Source: Saccharothrix obliqua (GTDB taxonomy: Bacteria; Actinomycetota; Actinomycetes; Mycobacteriales; Pseudonocardiaceae). From it: DNA of 64,000 nt. The notes under the pieces were generated by a model, which saw nothing but the letters and a program-made list of their open reading frames with translations, made no database searches and was not told where the DNA came from. A program made the position numbers and the translations under genes. The first letter of the stretch is position 1, and the number at the start of each line of letters is the position of its first letter. The stretch spans positions 558,001 to 622,000 of the forward strand of contig NZ_JAHXGQ010000002.1 in the NCBI RefSeq assembly GCF_019375475.1, written 5' to 3'. Of this stretch, positions 8,362-16,712 are shown piece after piece.

Positions 8362-10104
8362 ATGACGACCGGTTCATCGGCAGTGAGCACCACGGTCATG
8401 GACCACATCCTGGACCGCCTCGGCGCCCTCGGGGTGCGGCACCTGTTCGGGTTGCCGGGGGACTACAACCTGGAGGTGCTCGACCGCGTCCTGGCCCACC
8501 CGAAGGTGAAGTGGGTCGGCACGGCGAGCGAGCTGGGCGCCGCGTACGCCGCCGACGGGTACGGGCGCGTCAACGGGTTCGGCGCGCTGCTGACCGCCCT
8601 CGGGGTGGGCGAGCTGAGCGCGATCAACGGCGTGGCGGGCGGTTACGCCGAGCGCGTGCCGCTGCTCCACATCGCGGTCGGCCCCACCCGGGCCACCGAG
8701 CGGGAACGCGCGAAGGTCCACCACACCGCGGCGGACGGCGACTTCGACCGGTTCGCCCGCGCCCACCGGCAGGTGGTGACCGCCGACGCCGTGCTGCGGC
8801 CCGAGGACGCCGCCGCGGAGGTCGACCGGGTGCTCAGGGCTTGCCTGCGCGAGAGCCGGCCGGGGTACCTGCGGGTGCCGCGCGACGTCGCGCTCGGTCC
8901 CGTCACGCCGACCGGCCCGCTGGACGTGCCGGACCTGAAGGCCGCCGACCAGGACGGCCTGGAGGCGTTCCGCGCCGCGGCCCGCGCCCGGCTCGCCGGT
9001 GCGCGCGACATCGCCGTCCTGGCCGACTTCCTGGTCGACCGGTTCAAGGCCCGGGACGAGCTGGCGGCCCTGCTGGCGGCCGGTGCCCTCCCGAGCGCGA
9101 CCCTGCCGACGGGCAAGACGGTGGTGGACGAGAGCACCCCGGGGTTCCTCGGGGTGTACGCGGGCGCCATGAGCGGCACGGTGGTCCGCCACACCATCGA
9201 CCGGGCGGACCCGCTGATCCTGGCGGGTGCGGTGCTCGCCGACATGAGCACCGGCAAGTTCACCCACGAGTTCGACCCCGCGAAGGCCATCGACCTCGGG
9301 CCCACGACCGCCGCGGTGGACGGCGTCACGTTCCCCGGCGTGCCGCTGGCGGCGGCGTTGAAGGTGCTCGCCGAACTGGTCCGCGAACGCGACCGGCCCG
9401 GCGAGCCGGGCCGCGGCGGCCCGACCGGGTTGGCACGCCTGGCCGCGACCTCGTCCGCCCGGCTCAAGGAGTCCGCGACCGCGCTCAGCAGGCAGGTGTG
9501 CGGGTCGGTGCTCCCGCTGACCCAGTCCTACCTGTGGGCGGCGGTCGGTCGCGCCCTGCGGCCCGACAACACCGTGGTCGCGGACGACGGCACGCCCCTG
9601 CTGGGCATCGTGGACCGCCGCTTCCCGAGCGGCGCGCGGTTCGTGGGTCAGCCCCTGTGGGCGTCCATCGGCTACGGCATCCCGGCCCTCCTCGGCGCCC
9701 AGCTCGCCGACCCGACCCGGCGCGGGCTGCTGGTCGTCGGCGACGGCGCGGCCCAGCTCACCGCGCAGGAACTGGGCACCATCGGCCGGCACGACCTCAA
9801 GCCGATCGTGGTGCTGGTCAACAACGACGGCTACACCATCGAGCGGGTGACCCACGGCCTCCGCGCCGTCTACAACGACATCGCCCGCTGGCACTGGGCC
9901 GACCTCCCGGCCGCCCTCGGCGTGCCGCGACCGCTGGTGCTGGCGGCACACACCCCGGCCGCGCTGGACCGTGCCCTGGCCCGCGCGGTGGCCACCCCCG
10001 ACCGGTTCGTGCTCATCGAGGCGTTCACCGGCAAGGACGACGTCCCGACGTCGCTCAAGCGCCTGGTCCTCAACCGGCCCGACCGGGCGCGGTGGGTGCC
10101 CTGA
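8362..10104 (+). CDS. Thiamine-diphosphate-dependent 2-oxoacid decarboxylase (PDC/IPDC/KDC type)
   Basis: A 580-aa ThDP enzyme of the pyruvate/indolepyruvate/branched-chain 2-oxoacid decarboxylase family, which converts a 2-oxoacid to an aldehyde and CO2. The N-terminal domain has GLPGDYNLEVLD and SELGAAYAADGYGR with the cofactor-activating Glu, then GVGELSAINGVAGGYAERVP and the active-site HHTAADGDF with the paired histidines typical of decarboxylases. The C-terminal ThDP site is GDGAAQLTAQELGTI...NNDGYTIE. Every catalytic motif is present. The start ATG at 8362 follows AGGAAGGA. Substrate preference is not evident from sequence; with leuABCD downstream, branched or extended 2-oxoacids are plausible. 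Transcription ends at the hairpin at 10120. Confidence 0.9.
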   Translation: MTTGSSAVSTTVMDHILDRLGALGVRHLFGLPGDYNLEVLDRVLAHPKVKWVGTASELGAAYAADGYGRVNGFGALLTALGVGELSAINGVAGGYAERVPLLHIAVGPTRATERERAKVHHTAADGDFDRFARAHRQVVTADAVLRPEDAAAEVDRVLRACLRESRPGYLRVPRDVALGPVTPTGPLDVPDLKAADQDGLEAFRAAARARLAGARDIAVLADFLVDRFKARDELAALLAAGALPSATLPTGKTVVDESTPGFLGVYAGAMSGTVVRHTIDRADPLILAGAVLADMSTGKFTHEFDPAKAIDLGPTTAAVDGVTFPGVPLAAALKVLAELVRERDRPGEPGRGGPTGLARLAATSSARLKESATALSRQVCGSVLPLTQSYLWAAVGRALRPDNTVVADDGTPLLGIVDRRFPSGARFVGQPLWASIGYGIPALLGAQLADPTRRGLLVVGDGAAQLTAQELGTIGRHDLKPIVVLVNNDGYTIERVTHGLRAVYNDIARWHWADLPAALGVPRPLVLAAHTPAALDRALARAVATPDRFVLIEAFTGKDDVPTSLKRLVLNRPDRARWVP

Positions 10105-10119
10105 CGGGTGCGCGGCCAG

Positions 10120-10154
10120 GACGGGGCCGGTCGACGCGGTCGACCGGCCCCGTC
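10120..10154. terminator. Bidirectional hairpin terminator between convergent genes
   Basis: A perfect 16-bp inverted repeat (arms 10120-10135 and 10139-10154) separated by 3 nt lies between the stop codons of the decarboxylase and the convergent regulator. There is no T-tract, as is common for actinomycete terminators. Confidence 0.8.
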
Positions 10155-10157
10155 CCG

Positions 10158-11528
10158 TCACCCCGCGTCCAGCCCGGCGAGCAACGCGCGGGCCGCCTCC
10201 TGCTCCCCCCGCGCGGCCAGACCACCGCAGAAGTCCTTGAGGTCGTCGACGCACTGCGCGGAACGCAGCTCGCCGAGCAGCTCCACGGCCTGCGCCGCGG
10301 TGTCCCGGCTCTCCTCCACCTCGCCCAGCCGCAGCCGCGCGGAGGCCAGCAGCAGCAGCCTGAGCGCCCGCCGCCGGGCCCGGTCCGGCGGGCAGCCGCG
10401 CAACGCCTCCCACGCCCACCGCGCCGCGTCCTCGGGCCGGTCGAGGTCCCGGGAGCAGCGGGCCAGTTCCTCGGCCAGGTGCGCCCGGTCGACACCGGCG
10501 CCCCACTCCGGCACCTCGCCGGAATCACCACGCGCCAACGACTCCGCCGCCTGCCCGGCCGCCTTCTCGCAGGCGCGGGCGTCACCCAGCAGGGCGTGGG
10601 CACGTGCTTCGGCCACGTGGCACGCGACCCGGGCGGTCGGGGCGCCCGGCCCACGCACGCCCTCCTGCGCCACCCTGGCGAGCTGGACGGCCTCGTGCGG
10701 GCTGCCCAGCCGCAACGCCACCCGGCTCATGCCGGCGGCCAGCACGTACGCGCCCATGCCGCGGTCACCGGTGGCCTGGGACAGCCGCAGCGCCTGGATG
10801 TAGTAGCGCTGCGCGAGACCCGGCTGCCCGGTGTCGACCGCCATGTAGCCGGCGAGTTCGGTGAGCCGCGCCGCCGCGCCGAACAGCTGCCGCCCGGTGG
10901 ACTCGGCGGAGCAGCCGGTGAGCAGCGAGTGGACGACGCTGTCGAGGTAGTGGACGACGACGGGGCGGAGGCGACCGCTGCCGAACCGGTGGTCGAGCCC
11001 GGCGAAGGAGGTGATCGTCGCACGCACCACCGCGACGTCCGCCGCGCCGGTACCGGGCGGTCCGGCGCCCGCGACGGACGGGTCCGGCTCGGCGATCAGC
11101 CAGTCGCGGCTGGGTTGGACGAGCACGGACGTGGACAGCCGCTCGCCCGCCGGCAGGTCGAGGCGGCTCGCGTCACCACGCCACAGCGCACCCGCCTCCC
11201 GGAGCGCACCCGCCAGGGTCGGCTCGAACCGCAGCCCCGGGATCGGTGTCGTGCCCGGCGCGGGCACCATGCCGATCTCGTCCACGGTCACCGTCCGGCC
11301 CAGCTTGCGGCCCAGCGCCTGGGCGATGATCGCGGGCGCTCGGCCACGCGGTTGCTGCCCGCGCAACCAGCGCGCCACCGACGTCTTGTCGTAACGCAGG
11401 CCGAGTCCGTGCTCGGCGCCGCACATGTTCACCCGGCGGGCCAGGCCGGTGTTGGAGCACGCCGCTTCCTCCATCACAGCGCGCAACCTGTCGTTCGCCT
11501 TCCGATCAGCACGCGGTCGTGCGCCCAT
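10158..11528 (-). CDS. NsdA-like transcriptional regulator with TPR repeats
   Basis: A 456-aa regulator. Residues 1-90, MGARPRADRKANDRLR..., include a helix-turn-helix-like stretch (LGLRYDKTSVARWLRGQQPRG). The rest is all-alpha with TPR-like units such as GMGAYVLAAGMSRVALRLGSPHEAVQLA and EEVEESRDTAAQAVELLGEL. This layout and N-terminus match Streptomyces NsdA-type proteins, which act as negative regulators of antibiotic production and sporulation. The ATG at 11528 follows AAGGAGA; an upstream in-frame start has none. It sits between the decarboxylase and the hydrolase/FAD-dehydrogenase pair and may control the block, but NsdA homologues also act globally. No ligand domain is recognisable. Confidence 0.75.
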   Translation of the reverse strand: MGARPRADRKANDRLRAVMEEAACSNTGLARRVNMCGAEHGLGLRYDKTSVARWLRGQQPRGRAPAIIAQALGRKLGRTVTVDEIGMVPAPGTTPIPGLRFEPTLAGALREAGALWRGDASRLDLPAGERLSTSVLVQPSRDWLIAEPDPSVAGAGPPGTGAADVAVVRATITSFAGLDHRFGSGRLRPVVVHYLDSVVHSLLTGCSAESTGRQLFGAAARLTELAGYMAVDTGQPGLAQRYYIQALRLSQATGDRGMGAYVLAAGMSRVALRLGSPHEAVQLARVAQEGVRGPGAPTARVACHVAEARAHALLGDARACEKAAGQAAESLARGDSGEVPEWGAGVDRAHLAEELARCSRDLDRPEDAARWAWEALRGCPPDRARRRALRLLLLASARLRLGEVEESRDTAAQAVELLGELRSAQCVDDLKDFCGGLAARGEQEAARALLAGLDAG

Positions 11529-12466
11529 GGCGCCACGTCTCCTTCGCAAGCGTGGTCGAAACCGGTGCCAGCGGTCGGCGGACACCGGCTCGCCCCTCCC
11601 GGCATCCGCGCAATACGCGGCGACACCGAATAGGTGGCCTCAAATTAATATTCCGGTGAGCTGTCCCACGCGGTCCGGCACACCCGGCCGACGGGTGGCG
11701 CTCCCGGGCAATTTCCCGGGCGTTCCGAAGTGAGTGACGGACGTCACCACGGGGGCGGAAAACGCGTTCACCGCGGACAGCGGTCAAAGCACTCCCACTA
11801 CCGCTCGACCGAACGCCGGCGTCGTCGCACGGCGAGTTCCTGCGTGTTCCGAGGTTGTCGAGCGCCGCGCCCGGGGCGGGCGAAGACCTTGCCGGGTGGT
11901 CCGCGCCGGCGGCATCGGCCGCGTGCGGTATTCGAGCCGACGCTACCTGAGGGATGCCGATCCCCGTGTCCACGGGGCTTCAACCCCTTCCTTTCCGAAT
12001 TTGACGCACCCACTGGCAGTCTGTTTTTTCGGCGGCACGAGTCATGCTAGGTGCAGTCACGAGGGGCGTGGGTAGGAGCCGATGGGGTGAATCGGGAAGT
12101 CCCTTGCCGGGCGCGTCGCAATTCGGCCCTCCGGTCCGCGCGCCACAACAGCCGCCTAGGCCGAGAGGATGCCCGGTTTCGGCCGGTTCGTCGCCTGTCC
12201 TTCCCCTTGCGGGGGCCGTGCCGTGAAAACACGCCGACGCGGCACGCGCGACCGTCACCCCGTGAGGTGCGCACCGGTCGGTCTCCCGCCGGGTGCGCGC
12301 GGGGAGGCGCACCCGGCGACGAACACGCCTCCGGTGCCGCCGTTGCGCCTCCCGGCACCCCCTGACGCGCGCCTACCGTCGCGTTGCCGGCTCCCGTCCC
12401 ACGAAGACGGAGCGCCGCGCACGACCCGCAACCGGCCCACGGGCACCGATCACACAGGAGATCCCG
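11529..12466. other. Long non-coding divergent region
   Basis: About 940 bp without a gene I can support; the frames crossing it are arginine-rich and lack ribosome sites. It contains an AT-rich island near 11640-11655 (unusual for this genome, probably part of the regulator promoter), a 16-bp palindrome at 11962, and a T-run near 12023 close to a CATGCT box. It could hold a small RNA or a long 5' leader for the hydrolase operon. Confidence 0.4.
11962..11977. promoter_or_regulatory. 16-bp palindrome, possible operator
   Basis: CCCCGTG-TC-CACGGGG is a perfect inverted repeat with 7-bp arms, inside the long non-coding region upstream of the hydrolase/FAD dehydrogenase operon. It could be a regulator site or a short RNA hairpin; there is no direct evidence for either. 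Confidence 0.3.
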
Positions 12467-13357
12467 ATGAGCACACCCACCGCCGAGAGGGACGTGCCGG
12501 TGCGGGAGCACTGGACCATTGTGGACGGTCGGGCGACCCGCTACCTGGAAGCCGGGAGCGGTCACCCCGTCGTGCTGATCCACGGCGAGGGTTCGGTCTC
12601 CGAGACGTGGTACGACGTGCTCAAGGGCCTCGGCTCCGGTTACCGGGCCATCGCCGTGGACCTGCCGGGTTACGGCTACACCGAACCCGTCGGAGACGCC
12701 ACCCCGCAGGGGCTCGCCGCGTTCGTCTGGGAGTTCGCCGAGGTCCTGGGCCTGTCCCGGCCCGCCCTCATCGGGCACTCGCTGGGTGGCCTGGTGGCCG
12801 TGCACGCGGCGTTGCGACAGCCGACGCGGGCAGCGGCCCTGGTGCTGGTCGACTCGGCCGGCCTGGGTCGCGCCGTCAACCCGGTCATGGTGCTCCAATC
12901 CGTCACGCCCCTCGGCGACCTCACGCGGTGGCTGATCCCGCTGCTCCCGTACGGCCCCGAACTGCTCGTCGGCGCCGTGGGGCTGATCGGCGCGGTCCGC
13001 CCCTGGCGGATCTCCGCGCGCTGGTGGCGGAGCCAGGTACAGGCGGTCGCCACCCCCGGCGCGCTGGACACCACCCTGGACTCCAACCGGGCGGCCGTCG
13101 GGTTGCTGGGACAGCGGCACCCCGTGCTCGGCCGGCTGCGCGAACTGCCGCAGCCGACCCTCGTCCTCTGGGGCATCCGCGACCTCCAGGTCCCCTGGTG
13201 GCAGGGCGTCCTCGCCCGGTCCCGGCTGCGCAACGGGCGGCTGAAGCTGGTCCTGATCAGCGGCCACCTGCTGCCGTTGGAGCGCCCCGCCGCGCTGATC
13301 GCCGCCGTGCGCCCGTTCCTCGCCACCGCCGCCACCGCAGGAGGGAACCCGTCATGA
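12467..13357 (+). CDS. Alpha/beta hydrolase
   Basis: A 296-aa alpha/beta-hydrolase. The nucleophile elbow is GHSLGG (Ser at about residue 105), the acid is probably the Asp in LWGIRDLQVP, and the base is the His in ISGHLLPLERP. The oxyanion-hole segment VVLIHGEGSVSETW is typical of C-C hydrolases, epoxide hydrolases and haloperoxidase-like members. The ATG at 12467 follows AGGAG 6 nt away. Its stop overlaps the start of the FAD dehydrogenase gene (ATGA), so the two are translationally coupled. Such a pair recalls steroid or alicyclic ring-degradation modules, in which dehydrogenation is followed by hydrolysis, but no other ring-cleavage gene is present. The substrate is unknown. Confidence 0.85.
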   Translation: MSTPTAERDVPVREHWTIVDGRATRYLEAGSGHPVVLIHGEGSVSETWYDVLKGLGSGYRAIAVDLPGYGYTEPVGDATPQGLAAFVWEFAEVLGLSRPALIGHSLGGLVAVHAALRQPTRAAALVLVDSAGLGRAVNPVMVLQSVTPLGDLTRWLIPLLPYGPELLVGAVGLIGAVRPWRISARWWRSQVQAVATPGALDTTLDSNRAAVGLLGQRHPVLGRLRELPQPTLVLWGIRDLQVPWWQGVLARSRLRNGRLKLVLISGHLLPLERPAALIAAVRPFLATAATAGGNPS

Positions 13358-15024
13358 GCGACGTCACGGACGTCACGGACGTCATCGTCGTCGGAGCCGG
13401 CCTCGCCGGCCTGGTCGCCACCTACGAGTTGACCCGCGCCGGCCGGCGCGTCGTGGTCCTCGACCAGGAGAACGAGGCGAACCTCGGCGGCCAGGCGTAC
13501 TGGTCGGAGGGGGGTCTCTTCCTCGTCGGCACGCCCGAGCAGCGGCGGCTGGGCATCAAGGACTCCGCCGACCTGGCGCTGTCGGACTGGATGGCCTCGG
13601 CCGCCTTCGACCGCGACCGCGAGGACGCCTGGGCCCGCCGGTGGGCCGAGGCGTACGTGCGCTTCGCGGCCGGCGACAAGCGCAGCTACCTGTACGGGCT
13701 CGGGCTGCGCGTGCTGCCCATCGTGGGTTGGGTGGAGCGGGGCGTGGGCACGGCGACCGGTCACGGCAACTCCGTGCCGCGGTTCCACTACACCTGGGGT
13801 TCGGGACCGGAGGTCGTGCGCGTCTTCCGCGACCCGGTGCTCGCCGCCGCCGCGCGTGGGACGGTGACGTTCAAGCACCGGCACCGGGTCGACGAGATCG
13901 TGGTGGAGGGCGGTGCGGCGGTCGGCGTGCGCGGCGCGGTGCTGGTCCCCTCGGCCGAGCCGCGGGGCGTGCCGTCCAGCCGGGAGGAGGTGGGTGGGTT
14001 CGAACTGCGGGCGCGGGCCGTCCTGGTCGCCTCCGGCGGGATCGGCGGCAACCTCGACCTGTACCGCGCGCACTGGCCCGTCGACCGCCTCGGGCCCGCG
14101 CCGGCCTCGCTGCTGCAAGGGGTGCCGGCACACGTCGACGGGCGGATGCTGGCCATCACCGAGCGCGCCGGCGGCGCGGTCGTCAACCTGGACCGGTTGT
14201 GGCCCTACAGCGAGGGGTTGAAGCAGCACACCCCGGTCTGGCCGAAGCACGCGGTGCGGTTGCTGGCCGGCCCGTCGCCGCTGTGGCTGGACGCCGCCGG
14301 GCGACGCCTGCCACCGCCGCTGTTCCCCAGCCACGCGAACCTGCAAACCCTCGGGCACCTCAACCGCGCCGGCAACGCCCACTCGTGGCTCATCATGACG
14401 CAGACGATGGTGGACAAGGAGTTCGCGTTGTCGGGCTCGGACCAGAACCCCGACCTGACCGGCAAGAGCCTGCCGCTGCTGTTGCTGCAGTTCAAGAAGA
14501 GCCTGATGCCGACCGTGCGCGCGTTCCTCGACTACGAGGAGGACGTCGTGATCCGGTCGACGCTGCCCGAACTGGTGCGGGCCATGAACGACCTCACCCC
14601 GGAGACGCCGCTCGACCACGAGCGCGTGGCGCTGGAGGCGGTGGCCCACGACCGCCAAGTGCGCCACCACTACTCGAAGGACATGCAGGAGTGGGCCGTC
14701 CGGAACGGACGCGCGTACCTGCCGGAGCGGTTCATGCGGATCGCGCGCCCGCACCGCCTGCTGGACCCCGCGCACGGCCCCCTCTTCGGGATCATCCTGC
14801 GGCCGTTCTCCCGCAAGACGTTGGGCGGAGTGCAGACCACGCTCGAATCACAGGTCGTCCGTCCGGACGGGACGGTCGTGCCGGGTCTGTACGCGGCCGG
14901 CGAGGCAGCCGGCTTCGGCGGCGGCGGCGTGCACGGGTACAACGCCCTGGAGGGCGGCTTCCTCGGCGGCTGCGTCTTCTCCGGCCGCGCGGCCGGCCGC
15001 GCGATGGACCGCCGACTCGGCTGA
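13354..15024 (+). CDS. FAD-binding dehydrogenase (fumarate reductase / 3-ketosteroid-dehydrogenase superfamily)
   Basis: A 556-aa flavoprotein with the dinucleotide-binding motif VIVVGAGLAGLVATYEL near the N-terminus, a second strand ending VVVLDQE, and NLGGQAYWSEGG for the FAD isoalloxazine region. The C-terminus has the second FAD motif GLYAAGEAAGFGGGGVHGYNALEGGFLGGCVFSGR. This is the succinate dehydrogenase/fumarate reductase/KstD superfamily in the form usually named FAD-binding dehydrogenase. There is no heme domain or Tat signal, so it is cytosolic. The first codons contain a 9-bp direct repeat giving DVTDVTD. It overlaps the hydrolase gene by 4 bp. The substrate is not predictable; desaturation next to a carbonyl is the commonest reaction. 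Confidence 0.85.
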   Translation: MSDVTDVTDVIVVGAGLAGLVATYELTRAGRRVVVLDQENEANLGGQAYWSEGGLFLVGTPEQRRLGIKDSADLALSDWMASAAFDRDREDAWARRWAEAYVRFAAGDKRSYLYGLGLRVLPIVGWVERGVGTATGHGNSVPRFHYTWGSGPEVVRVFRDPVLAAAARGTVTFKHRHRVDEIVVEGGAAVGVRGAVLVPSAEPRGVPSSREEVGGFELRARAVLVASGGIGGNLDLYRAHWPVDRLGPAPASLLQGVPAHVDGRMLAITERAGGAVVNLDRLWPYSEGLKQHTPVWPKHAVRLLAGPSPLWLDAAGRRLPPPLFPSHANLQTLGHLNRAGNAHSWLIMTQTMVDKEFALSGSDQNPDLTGKSLPLLLLQFKKSLMPTVRAFLDYEEDVVIRSTLPELVRAMNDLTPETPLDHERVALEAVAHDRQVRHHYSKDMQEWAVRNGRAYLPERFMRIARPHRLLDPAHGPLFGIILRPFSRKTLGGVQTTLESQVVRPDGTVVPGLYAAGEAAGFGGGGVHGYNALEGGFLGGCVFSGRAAGRAMDRRLG

Positions 15025-15056
15025 CCCGCGCGATCCACCGGTGGAAACCGCCGCCC

Positions 15057-15088
15057 GCTCGGCACCGGGCACCACCCCGGTGCCGAGC
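15057..15088. terminator. Hairpin terminator between convergent genes
   Basis: A perfect 13-bp inverted repeat (15057-15069 and 15076-15088, 6-nt loop) between the FAD dehydrogenase and the convergent amidohydrolase. It has no T-tract. Confidence 0.75.
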
Positions 15089-15108
15089 CCGGCCGCGGGT
15101 CGCGCCGG

Positions 15109-16236
15109 TCAACGCGACTGGCGAACGCCCCGCCGCCAGACGTCGGCGATCGACCGGGTCGCCGCGATGTCGTGGGTGGGGTCGCCGTCCACCAGCAGCA
15201 GGTCCGCACGCAGGCCCGGCGCGATCCGGCCGCGGTCGGCCAGCCCGAAGTGGCGTGCGGGCAGGCTGGTCGCCGCGGCGAGCGCTTCCTCGTTGCCCAG
15301 GCCGCTTCGCGTCAGCAGGTCCAGTTCCCGGTGCAGGCTCTCGCCGTGCGCCGGGGCGAACGGCGTGGCGTCCGTACCCGCCAGCAACGGCACACCCGCC
15401 TCGTGCAGCACACGCGCGGTGCGCACGGCGTTGTCGCCACTGCCGGCCGCCGCGTGGTCGGCCGCACCGGACCCGTGTCGGCTGATCTCCGCGAAGTACA
15501 CCAACGTGCTCACCACGAACACGCGCTGCGCCGCGACACGCGCGGCCAACTCGGCGCTGTCGGGCACCTCGTCGGCCCAGACGTGCGCGAGACCGTCCAC
15601 GCCCGCGTCGAGCGCCACCCGGACCTCGGCCGCGGTGATGGCGTGCGCGACCACCTTCAGGCCGGCGGCGTGCGCGGCCTCCACGAGGGCCGTCACGACC
15701 GCGGGCGACAACGTCGGCAGGTCCGCGCCGTGCACCGCGCCGTCGTCCACGACGACCTTGAGGTAGTCGATGCCCTCGGCCACCCGCGCCGCGACGAACG
15801 CCCGCGCCTGACCGGCGTCGGCGACGGTGTCGAACGGCCCGACCGCGTCACCGAAGGAAGCCGCGTCGACGAGCGCGGCCATGAGCTGACTCGGGTGCCC
15901 ACCCGGTGCCGTGGCGAGCGTGCCCGCGCTCCGGACGTCGGCCACGTCGTCGCGCTCGGCGGCCAGCGCGCGCTGCCTGGCCAGGTTCGCGGGCAGGGAG
16001 AACATGTCCAGCTCGGTGGTCACGCCGAAGGCGAGCGCCTGGGCCAGGTTCCCGTCGAAGACGTGCGTGTGCGCGTCGATCAGGCCGGGCAGCAGCGTCT
16101 TCCCCGCCCCGTCCACCAGGACGTCGACCGGCTGCCCGTAGGGTTCCGCGATCCGGTCGCCGTCGATGAGCACATCGGCGCGTGCCGTGGTCAGCGAGCC
16201 GTCGAACACCCGGACACCGCGGATGAGGGTCCTCAT
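15109..16236 (-). CDS. Amidohydrolase (imidazolonepropionase/TIM-barrel type)
   Basis: A 375-aa metal-dependent hydrolase of the amidohydrolase superfamily. Evidence: the N-terminal beta-sandwich strand VLIDGDRIAEPYG; the metal-binding DAHTHVF after LLPGLI; a possible bridging Lys in YLKVVVDDG; His in VAHAITAAEV and LAHVWADE; and the catalytic Asp in LAGTDATPFAPAHG. The C-terminal RIAPGLRADLLLVDGDP closes the sandwich domain. The start ATG at 16236 follows GAGGAG; the frame upstream of it is non-coding in character. It is transcribed against the surrounding plus-strand genes and is probably independent of them. The substrate (amide, lactam or cyclic imide) is unknown. Confidence 0.88.
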   Translation of the reverse strand: MRTLIRGVRVFDGSLTTARADVLIDGDRIAEPYGQPVDVLVDGAGKTLLPGLIDAHTHVFDGNLAQALAFGVTTELDMFSLPANLARQRALAAERDDVADVRSAGTLATAPGGHPSQLMAALVDAASFGDAVGPFDTVADAGQARAFVAARVAEGIDYLKVVVDDGAVHGADLPTLSPAVVTALVEAAHAAGLKVVAHAITAAEVRVALDAGVDGLAHVWADEVPDSAELAARVAAQRVFVVSTLVYFAEISRHGSGAADHAAAGSGDNAVRTARVLHEAGVPLLAGTDATPFAPAHGESLHRELDLLTRSGLGNEEALAAATSLPARHFGLADRGRIAPGLRADLLLVDGDPTHDIAATRSIADVWRRGVRQSR

Positions 16237-16712
16237 TGCCGTCTCCTCTCGCGAGCCGGGGACTTCCCGGCTCGTGCCAACCAAGAGCCCGGCGACGCGG
16301 ACCCACGTGACACGGCGAGACGCAGGACACACGTCGGGGGCGCGATGGCGGGAAGGGGGTCGTCCCGCCACGCACCACGTGCTCGGTGCGCACACCGAGA
16401 GCGATGTACGACCCGTTCACCACCAATGCGACCGATCTCATGTGGAGCCGACCGGGAAACCGGGTTCACCTGGGCCGGTCCACTACGCCGATCCGCTTTT
16501 CCACGCCCCCGGAACACCACCGCGGTGCCGGTCGGCTACCCGGCTGACCGGCGGGAACAGCGGCGGCACGCGGTCCCGCGGGTCGACCAGGTGGGACCGC
16601 CGCACGTGGTTGCCGCCGGCGAGAACGCCGGAATAGGTTCCAGGACAACGATTTCCGCCGCTCCTCGAAGCCGCCGCCCCGCACGCGGGCGCTGAACTCC
16701 GGGAGGCACGCC
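16237..16712. other. Divergent intergenic region
   Basis: About 475 bp between the amidohydrolase and acyl-CoA ligase 2. No gene, RNA or clear palindrome was recognised. It should contain the promoter for the long ligase2-leuABCD run. Confidence 0.5.

Noticed and set aside
8374..10506. A 710-codon minus-strand frame opposite the decarboxylase
   Set aside because: It is a shadow of the conserved plus-strand gene and runs through a terminator hairpin.
12020..12035. Intrinsic terminator at a T-run upstream of the hydrolase operon
   Set aside because: The T-run is not preceded by a stable stem in the right position, and no gene ends there.
11730..12075. Two overlapping short frames in the long non-coding region
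   Set aside because: They are Arg-rich, with no ribosome site and no recognisable motif. Kept as non-coding.
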